A DNA stretch of 64,000 nucleotides, taken from contig QRFJ01007096.1 in assembly GCA_006176705.1 (NCBI GenBank), positions 30,275-94,274 of the forward strand, written 5' to 3'. Origin of the DNA: Cocos nucifera (taxonomy: Eukaryota; Streptophyta; Magnoliopsida; Arecales; Arecaceae). The position numbers were made by a program, and so were the translations under genes. A model generated the notes under the pieces. The model ran no database searches. It saw only the letters and a list, made by a program, of their open reading frames with translations, and had not been told where the DNA came from. Of the stretch, positions 56,460 through 64,000 are shown in pieces. Numbering within the stretch: the stretch's first letter is position 1; each line of letters begins with the position of its first letter.

Positions 56460-58556
56460 TTTTCAAGATCAGGCAGTAGAAGATTAAAATCAAACAAAAT
56501 TAATCTAAAATATCCTAGATCTAAGATCTTATTATATGATTATTGCATGATATTTAAATCAAAAATTAAAAATTAAATAAGAAAGAAAAGATTGATCATA
56601 TCAACCTAGATCTATACTACATCTGATGCAGCTATAAAATAATATATCGAATCTGTTACCTGAGCAAGTTAGACGTTCTAACTTACTAATCCGGACTTGA
56701 GGATGAAGTTATAAGCCGCACATGAATCCAGCCTCTAGGAGTCATCTACACAAGTCCACAAACACGATTAGAGATCCTGATGCAGGAAATCAGCACAGTA
56801 TGCTAGCACTGTGCTGATCTCTCTTCAATGGTCGATCCGATGCTTCCTTCTTCGAAATTTGGATACTCTAAAATATCAGAAGGAAGAGAAAAAGATTTGT
56901 GATGCTGAGACACCTCTCAAAATCTCACAAAAAAAGGGAGGAACAGATCTGGAACAAAAAAATTCTAGAAGAAGATCCTCTTCTTCTTCTTTATTCTTTT
57001 TCTAGACACCCTAATTTGTGTTTTTAATATCTCCATGATCCAGATGAATTTTTTTATGATTTTTCTACACCAAAGAGAATTCTCAAATGTCTACAATTCA
57101 TAAAAATTTTAGTAAAAAATTCTCTTTAAATAAAGAGATATGTAAAGTCCAATTTAGGTCAAAAACCTAAACTAGGAAGGACCAAATAAGGGAAGTTGTT
57201 GGGGTGCCCAATTCTTGGGCGCCCCCATTTTACTTTTTTATCATGGACCAGCAAGGGAGGGTGCTACAAATGCAAAAGAATTTCATGAGAGAGAGAGAGA
57301 GAGAAAATAGGGAGGTGGCGGCATGAAAGGAAGGAAGTCTTTTGGTTGACTAGGAATTCTATCTCATAGAATCCTAAGCGAAATCAACTTCCCCTTTTGA
57401 CTTGGTCATGCAACAAACTTCCATATGAGAAATAGAAGAGAGAAAGAGGGGTGTGAGAAGCCTTTGGATGTGGAGAATTTTACATGAAAAAACAAAGAGA
57501 AAGGGGTGGGGCATGAAGATTAGGTGGCGCAAGGAATAGGGAGTCCTAGTCACACTGGGACTCCTATTTTGACCTGGTCAAATAAGATCTTTTAATCAAA
57601 TAAAAAATAAGAGTAATCCAACCCAATTAAATAAGACCCTAATCTATTTAAGAACTTATTTAAATTAAATTTAATTAGATATAATTCTAATTTATTTTTA
57701 ATCAAATTAGAAAATTGGGTTGACCTAAGTCCTAGTTAGACTACGACTAGTTCTTCCTTGCACTTGGCTTCTCCAATAAATCAATTAGATTTGATCCAAT
57801 CAAGTTCAAACTAAATCTAATTAAATCATATTTAATTAGACTTAATCTCAGCCTACTGGATTAATCAAATTAAGCTAATTAGTAATTAAATTGCTAATCG
57901 ATCCTTCTATAATACTTGCACTAGGTCAAACATCAATCGTATTGATCGTTTAACCTTAAAATGATTCTAAATTGCTGATCAACTATCCGATCAGAATGTG
58001 AACTCTAATGTATATGACCTCATAGATCCGAAGGTATAGAACACCATCCTTAGAACCCATGCGGATATAGTTTCCATATAATTCATCCTCTTGACCATAA
58101 TGCTCGTAGGACACCTCAGGGTTCAACTGTCAACTTTGATCAGGTTGTCCACATTGTATTTCAAAATATCAAATCTATTTGATGGATTATCCTGATCAAA
58201 GTTTTGCTATATTGAAATACAGTGATACATTCTTCTCCAACTCTTAGAGTGGTCAATTCTATCTTGATCATACTCCGACTTTATAAGTACTTAATTATGT
58301 CCAAAAGCCTTCTGTTGTTAAATTAGAAATTCAGTTAGTCCGGTACCAAAGCATAGTAAGTTGCTTGCAAGTCATTGAGATGATCTCAGATCTAAGGGAT
58401 ACTTATACTATATCCCATCAGAGATATTCTCGATAGTAGAATTTTTTGAAGTTGGTCACGTTCAATGATGATGTATCCATACATCTCATCTGTATGCCAT
58501 ACTAGTGTCTCCACACTCCTTGATTAAAAGAATAACCAACCTATATGGCACATAGC
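56460..58556 (-). repeat. Diverged LTR-2-like remnant
   Basis: Collinear with LTR-2 in parts: 56805-56880 with about 9400-9500, and strongly at 57950-58556 with 10500-11165 (for example 'cacattgtatttcaaaatat' and 'ttgcttgcaagtcattgaga'). It is a different subfamily from element A. The right end is cut by element F at 58557. The left limit is uncertain. Confidence 0.6.
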
Positions 58557-60827
58557 TGAAGGAAAATCCTGATTTCTCGGTTCAGGTTCGTCCAGATCTG
58601 ATTAGATCAAGAGATATATTTCAAAAATTTTCTCTTGATCTCAATCAGATCTTGATATGTTTCAGATTTAATTCTTATTATTTTAATAAATAAAATAAAA
58701 TAAGATAAATTAAATCAAATTTAATTTACCTGATTTGGGTAATCCTATTACCCTGTAGATGATCCTGATTGCAGCGGAAGGTTCTGGATCTAGCCACGCA
58801 AGCGTCTGGCCTCTACCGGTATCCACTCGGGTTGGATCTGGAGATCCTCTTCTTCTCTATCACACCTCCAAAAATCAGATCTGGATCTGATCTGGAGGAT
58901 CTTCAAAACTCTTTTGAAGATCTGCAGTCGTCCTTTTGCAGCAGCGCAGCCTTCTTGCTTTTGATCGCCTTTCCTTGATCTGAATCGCACCAACCTAAGT
59001 CCAAAACTCCTTTTGGACGTGGAGAGCAAGGGGAGAAGAGACTATGGCATGGAGAAGGAGGGGAGAGGCAGCCTTGGGGCGTGGGGTTTCTCAATTGAAT
59101 TGCATTAGAATTAGGGTTGGGCGCAGGGTCTTATTTATAGACCTCTTGTGATCCAACTCCTCTTCCTCTCAACCAATCACAACCCTTTGTGAAATCAGAT
59201 CTAAATCTGATTGGTTGGAATAGAGACCCCTGGATTCCTCCTTAGAGGGCGCCTAAGACCAGTCAAACTGGATTCTTAGTAGAACTCTAATTGGAATCCA
59301 AAAGGGAGGTGGAGTCCTTGTCCAACAAGGACTCCTAGGCGCCTCCTACTTGGGCTCACGCCACCCTTGGCGTGCGCCCTTCTCCTTGCCAGGTTCTGGC
59401 AGGGGGACAGGCCCCCACCAGCTCTCCAATAGGTGCATGACATGTGGTCAAAAGTCAAAGGGTCAATGGTCAACGTTTGACCAGTCAAAGGTAGACTTTT
59501 GACCAAAGTCAAAGAACAAGAAATGGCAGGTGACCAAAAATGGCAGGTAATGTCTTACAAATAAGACAACCTATTCTGACTTGGACAACCTCCAGTCAGA
59601 CCATATGAAGGCCTCTGATTGAGCACAAACTCCTTTGGCTCAGTCAGGACAACTTATTTATGATAGTAAAAGAAGAACGTTAGGTTCAATCGAGTGCTAG
59701 CACGATTTCCTTGAACCTAATTGAATCTCATTCAGATCAATTGAACTAGATCAGTTCAATTGATGATCACCAGATTCAAACCCTTATTTGTGTGACCCAG
59801 TTAGGTTCAGTTCTGTATGGTAATGGGATATGTCATGATCTCTATCATCGAAACTCCTTTCGATGGATCAGAACTCTTCTGATTCGAACAGCTAGAATGA
59901 TCGATCATCTAAATCATTCTAATTGCTCCCAAAATCCACCAGTGACACCTAGCAGTATATGGTGGCAACCCATCAGAGCTGAATGCGAACCTCTTGGTGC
60001 AGCTACCTGTGTGATTCAGTTCTTCTATCTTGAGCCCCGATCAGATTAGGGTTAAGGTGAACTCGTCAAACCCTAGTCTCTGTCATATGATGTAATCATT
60101 CGATTCGAGTCCAATGTGAAAATCTAAATAGAAACTCTTTCTATTATTTCACTCTACCATGGCCATGGATTTCTGGACTTGATTCTCATGATCATCATAG
60201 GGCTACTCCTCTACCACCGAGGTAGATAGATTCCATCTTGATGCAATCCAGTTCCTACAATGAACATGTCATAGCCAACATACACCTCAGGGTTCCATAT
60301 GGCTAGGAGACCGAGTAATGGTGTAGTCAAACTATAACACCCTCAAGGTGAACTGCCGATGCATCTCAGGTCAAAGAACCAGACACACTACTGCAGCATC
60401 GAGTCAGTCATTGACGAGAAGGTAGACTTCCTAATGACTACTCGAGGTGGTCACGCTCAGTGCCCTCGTTCTCTAACGAGTACCTGTACTCTCGCTCCGG
60501 TGTCTCCACACCGTAGACTCAAGACTCATCTACTAAAGAGAAGCGATCGTACACCAACCTTCCGGATCAATCACCATCCTCGTGATGATCCTATGGTCGG
60601 GAGCTGTTTATGAGTTAATAATGATTATTCATGTCTTAAATTTTCAACTCTTGAAAATATGAATTATCATTACCATTAACTCAAAGGATGTATCACAGAC
60701 ACTAAATACACATATGTGATAGAAAATAACCCATTTTATTGAATTATAGTCAAAATTATAATTTTGCCCCTAGAAGTGTATTACAAGTGTCAGCCAATTC
60801 TGGCTTCTAGGGCACATATATCTAACA
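58557..60827 (-). repeat. 3' LTR of element F (LTR-1)
   Basis: 2271 bp, plus-strand ends TGAAGG and CTAACA. Less A/T-shifted than the X and C copies. TATA-like element on the minus strand at 59132-59139 (CTATAAATAAG). Open frames at 58769-59512 and 60359-60613 are LTR sequence. Confidence 0.9.
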
Positions 60828-60840
60828 ATCTCCCACTTGT
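60828..60840 (-). promoter_or_regulatory. Polypurine tract of element F
   Basis: Minus strand GACAAGTGGGAGAT, directly before the LTR start TGTTAGATATATG. Confidence 0.75.
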
Positions 60841-60841
60841 C

Positions 60842-62450
60842 CTAAAGCCAATTGGCTACAAGTCTAAGTCCCATCTTCTCAAGGTGGGCTTCGATCTTCT
60901 GCTGGCCCAACGGCTTTGTAAGTGGGTCTGCCACATTATCTGCGGAGTTGACTCTCTTGACCTCAACGTAACCTTTCTCAAGGTAATCGCGGATGAGATG
61001 ATATCGCCGCTCAATGTGCTTGGACTTTCTGGTGAGACCTCGGCTCCTTAGCAAGGGCTATGGCGCCATTGTTGTCGCAGTAAAGAGGAATGGCATCTGA
61101 TGGCATTACTCCAATTTCTGCAGCAAACTTCTTGTACCAGAATGCTTCCTTTGCAGCCTCTGATGCAGCGATATATTCTGCTTCCATGGTGGAATCTGCT
61201 ATCACAGTTTGCTTGGAACTCTTCCAGCTGACAGCTCCACCATTGCACACAAACAGACTTCCAGATGTCGACTTTCGATCATCTATATCAGACATGAAGT
61301 CCGAGTCTGTGTATCCCTGAACTTGGAGTTCTCCATTACCAAAGACCAACATCATATCCTTAGTTCTTCTCAAGTACTTAAGGATACATTTCACAGAAGT
61401 CCAGTGTTCTTCACCTGGATTTGACTGATATCTGCTTGTGACACTCACAGCATGGGCTATATCAGGTCGTGTACATAGCATGGCATACATGAGGCTCCCT
61501 ATTGCAGAAGCATAAGGGATCTTGCTCATGCGTTCTATTTCCTCAGGTGTGCTGGGGCACATCTTCTTGGAAAGATGAATACCATGTCTGAAGGGTATTA
61601 ATCCCCTCTTAGAGTTTTCCATACTAAACCTCTTTAGTACTTCCTCTATGTACATCTTCTGTGAAAGTCCTAGCATCCTATTCGGTCTATCCCTATAGAC
61701 CTTAATTCCTAGAATAAAGGATGCTTCACCTAGGTCTTTCATGGAGAATTCCTTGGACAACCACATCTTGACTGATGTCAACATGGGAATATCATTCCCA
61801 ATAAGGAGGATGTCATCCACGTACAATACGAGGAAGACAACAGCGCTCCCACTGACCCTTTTTGAAAACACATGGTTCCTCTTCATTTTTGATGAAACCA
61901 AACTTTTTGATCACATCATTGAAACGAGTGTTCCAGCTCCGAGATTGCTTGCTTAAGTCCATATATGGACCTTTGCAGCTTGCAAACCTTGTGATCAGTA
62001 TCACTGGATGTGAAACCTAGCGGCTGTTCCATATAGATATCTTCCTCAAGATATCCATTTAGGAATGCCGTTTTCACGTCCATTTGCCATATTTCATAAT
62101 CGAAATAGGCTGCAACAGCAAGCAATGTGCGGATGGATTTTAGCATAGCTACCGAGGAAAAGGTATCCTGATAGTCAATGCCTTCGCGTTGACTATAACC
62201 TTTTGCCACCAGTCTAGCCTTGAATGTCTCCACATTCCCATCTGCACCAATCTTTCTCTTGAAGATCCATTTACACCCAATAGGTACTATACCTTCTGGT
62301 GGATCTACCAAGGTCCAGACTTAGTTTGAGTGCATCGAGTCGATCTCTGACTTCATTGCCTCTAGCCATTTTTCGGAGTCGATATCTGATATCGCCTCAT
62401 TGTAGGTTTTGGGATCATCTCCATGAGCATCATGAGCTGTGTCTACTCTG
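60842..62450 (-). pseudogene. Element F reverse transcriptase and RNase H (nearly open)
   Basis: The RT entry is at 61916-62311 ('VDPPEGIVPIGCKWIFKRK', 'YSQREGIDYQDTFSSVAML', 'MDVKTAFLNGYLEEDIYM'). The rest is in 61011-61901 with catalytic 'YVDDILLIGND', 'KDLGEASFILGIKVYRDRP', 'CTRPDIAHAVSVTSRYQSNP'. RNase H follows with 'YTDSDFMSDIDDRKSTSG', 'MEAEYIAASEAAKEAFW' and 'CDNNGAIALAKEP', so the Asp, Glu and Asp residues are kept. The tail ('IRDYLEKGYVEVKRVNSAD', 'DPLTKPLGQQKIEAHLEKMG') is in 60842-61054 after one frameshift; stop TAG at 60842-60844. Other defects are a shift near 61865, a shift near 61935 and a stop at about 62320. Confidence 0.9.
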
Positions 62451-63000
62451 ACCAAAGACCTACTCGAGGAAGTCTTCTACGGTAATAGGAACTTTACTCT
62501 ACGATGTCGCCTCTCATCCTCTGGAGTCTCCCATCTTATATTCGATCCACATTTACCTGAAGCTCCACCTTGCACTGGGCTTCCTCTAGCTCCTGAAGCT
62601 CCACCTCGCATTGGACTTCCTACCAGATAGTAATGTTCTCTTATCTTCTTCTTTTCCTCCAATATAACCCTATCATCGTGCATGATCTTTAGGATTCCAT
62701 CACCAACTACTCATCTATAGCCGTTTGAATCCAGTCTGCTCAGTGAAATAAGATTCTATCTGAAATTGAGTATGTATCAGATCTCCTCTAATTTTCTTAC
62801 TGCACCATCATGTGTCTTCCAACTGACCATTTTGATGCCTCTGATCGTACAGCTCGATCCATCCGATAGATAAATAGTACCCTCACTGCTCTCTAGGGAG
62901 TCAAACTACTTCTTTCTATAATAAACATGATATGTATATATAGAATCTAGAATTCACTATTGGAAAGAAGTAGATATCTCATCAGATATCTCCAGGACAT
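62451..63000 (-). pseudogene. Protease relic and linker of element G, integrase missing
   Basis: On the minus strand the copia protease is seen as 'ILDSIYTYHV' (about 62920-62950), then 'GTIYLSDGSSCTIRGIK' (about 62830-62885) and 'NLISLSRLDSNGYR' (about 62715-62755). The next part, 'ILKIMHDDRVILEEKK' with 'HYYLVG', should lead to integrase. Instead a Gly-rich repeat (62556-62627) and 'ETPEDERRHRRVKF' lead directly to the RT linker 'HGDDPKTYNEAISDID' of F. About 1 kb of integrase is absent. Confidence 0.6.
62556..62627 (-). repeat. 36-bp tandem duplication at the gag-protease/RT junction
   Basis: Two copies of a 36-bp unit opening CCTGAAGCTCCACCT (62556 and 62592) encode a repeated Gly-Gly-Ala-Ser-Gly segment. 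They lie where integrase is missing. Confidence 0.8.
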
Positions 63001-63061
63001 CATCCTCTGACTCGCTATTGGCCATCGCTATAGTAGCCCTCATCCGATTCTTGAGTTGTGG

Positions 63062-63807
63062 GCAATCCTTGACTCGATGCTCCAACTCATTGCACCTGTA
63101 GCATCTGATCTTGCTTTGGTTCCTCATCTTGGATCTGGATCATTCTCCTCATGATCTTCTGCCACTCTATCTACTGCCTCCTGCTCCTCCAAAAATCACT
63201 AATGCTGAGCTGCCGCCATCTGAGCTCGAAGCTGGATTCTTTCTTCTAAGAATCTCATTCTAGAGTATCGTTGCAGTGACCTTATCCATCTTGATGGTGC
63301 TCTTTTTCATAGGAAGAGCAGTCACTAAGGACTCATACGAAGGAAGAAACGATGCTAGCAAGACCAATGCCCTGGTCTTCTCCTCAACTTTTTTATCAAT
63401 GTTGAGAAGATTGGTAAGGATCTTCTGAAAGTTGGATAGATGCTCCCACATGCTTTGGCTTTCATCCATCCACAGCTGATAGAATTGACTCCATAGGAAT
63501 AGCATGTTGGTGAGTGACTTTGTCATGTACAACTCCTCAGGCTTCGACCATAGTGCCATTGCAAAAATCTCGCCAAGTACATGAAATACGACATCATCAC
63601 CAAGTACAAGCAGATTATGCTCACCACTTGCATCTGGATCTGCTTTCAATCCTTCACCTCTATAGTGGTTGGCATCTCGTCATACAAGAGAGAGTCAATC
63701 AAATCTTATTGGATGAGGATATCCTTTATCCTTGCTTGTCATAAGAAAAAATTTTTCTTTCCATCGAATCTGTTGATCTTCACCTTGATTGTGCTTGTCT
63801 TTTTCAT
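63062..63807 (-). pseudogene. Gag of element G (Tork-like, broken)
   Basis: The likely start is the ATG at 63805-63807 ('MKKTSTIKVKINRFDGKKNF'), matching the N-terminus of Tork-type gag. After stops and a shift at about 63640 the frame 63260-63649 continues with 'ALWSKPEELYMTKSLTNMLF', 'LSNFQKILTNLLNIDKKVEE' and 'LPSYESLVTALPMKKSTI'. A zinc knuckle CYRCNELEHRVKDC is intact at 63062-63103. This gag is unlike the gag of C, although the RT beside it belongs to C's family. Confidence 0.75.
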
Positions 63808-63852
63808 ATTCTTCAATCTCTATCCACTATTACAATCTGCACTCTAGTACTA

Positions 63853-63870
63853 TCTGGCTCTAATACCAAT
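63853..63870 (-). promoter_or_regulatory. Primer-binding site of element G
   Basis: Minus strand ATTGGTATTAGAGCCAGA, initiator-Met tRNA type, 45 bp before the gag ATG. Such a short leader contrasts with the 1.7-1.9 kb leaders of A, C and X. Confidence 0.7.
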
Positions 63871-64000
63871 TTATTGGGATATCAGCTACTCTAATATCAT
63901 TTTGTTAAAGATCTAGTACCAAATTATTACAGCAGAAAGATAAAAGAAATAAAATAAAAAAATAATCAAGTATATGGATCAGTCCAAAGGCTTGCCTCCA
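63871..64000 (-). repeat. Start of the 5' LTR of element G (probable)
   Basis: The sequence following the primer site (plus strand 'ttattgggatatcagctact') should be the LTR end of G. It does not match LTR-1, the LTR expected if F and G were one element. Only 130 bp are in the window. Confidence 0.45.

Larger units (their letters stand above)
58557..62450 (-). mobile_element. Ty1-copia element F (LTR-1 family), 3' part
   Basis: 3' LTR plus RNase H and RT of a minus-strand copia element of the same family as C and X, inserted in the LTR-2-like remnant. It is the best conserved of the family: the RT/RNase H is open over nearly 300 codons. Upstream of RT the integrase expected from C is missing, and the sequence passes into gag-protease relic G, so the 5' part is chimeric or deleted. 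Confidence 0.85.

Noticed and set aside
58769..59512. Open frames on both strands in a GC-richer stretch
   Set aside because: They lie inside the LTR of F; the same place in X and C LTRs is open in other frames or closed.
1..64000. CRISPR array, prokaryotic operon or phage-like system
   Set aside because: The regular repeats are degenerate plant LTR/3'-UTR tandem arrays without unique spacers of even length, and there are no cas, phage or bacterial genes.

Overview
This window is AT-rich plant nuclear DNA made almost entirely of nested, decayed LTR retrotransposons. I found no convincing cellular protein-coding gene, no rRNA or tRNA gene, no CRISPR array and no prokaryotic feature. The plant assignment rests on the element families: Ty1-copia of the Tork/TNT-like and Sirevirus groups, and Ty3-gypsy of the Athila and Tat groups, with plant-type primer-binding sites (PBS). 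A monocot, perhaps a palm, is my guess from the look of the gag and LTR sequences; this is weak.

Layout: (1) 1-4216, 5' end of a minus-strand copia element (X): last bases of gag, a 1.85 kb leader, PBS and a complete 2.29 kb LTR ('LTR-1'). It sits inside the LTR of (2) an Athila-like Ty3-gypsy element on the plus strand, whose 5' half is 4217-9066 and whose 3' half is 39574-44543. The halves are separated by 30.5 kb because (3) copia element A (minus strand, 'LTR-2', 9067-39573) jumped into its reverse transcriptase region, leaving a 5-bp duplication. Element A was itself hit twice: (4) a Tat-type gypsy element H (plus strand, 16434-26569) in its leader, and (5) a copia element C (minus strand, LTR-1 family, 27573-about 37485) in its 5' LTR. 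The outer edge of C was then deleted together with about 560 bp of A's LTR.

(6) 44544-45830 and 53652-about 56460 are non-LTR flanking DNA with tandem repeats (272-bp, about 135-165-bp and exact 60-bp units). A complete Sirevirus-type copia element D (45831-53651, minus strand) is inserted in them with the target duplication ATGAT. (7) About 56460-58556 is a diverged LTR-2-like remnant. It is cut by (8) copia element F (LTR-1 family, 58557 onward, minus strand), which has the best-preserved RT/RNase H. Upstream of F's RT the integrase is missing, and a Tork-like gag-protease relic (G) with its own PBS runs to the window end.

Each element followed the usual cycle: LTR promoter, gag capsid, protease, reverse transcriptase, RNase H, integrase. 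None could do so now, because every gag-pol is broken by stops, frameshifts or active-site substitutions. Much of the visible damage fits C-to-T (or G-to-A) changes, as expected for long-methylated repeats. The order of insertion can be read from the nesting: the Athila-like element is older than A, and A is older than H and C. Domain identities come from motif recognition by eye; boundaries given as round numbers are approximate.
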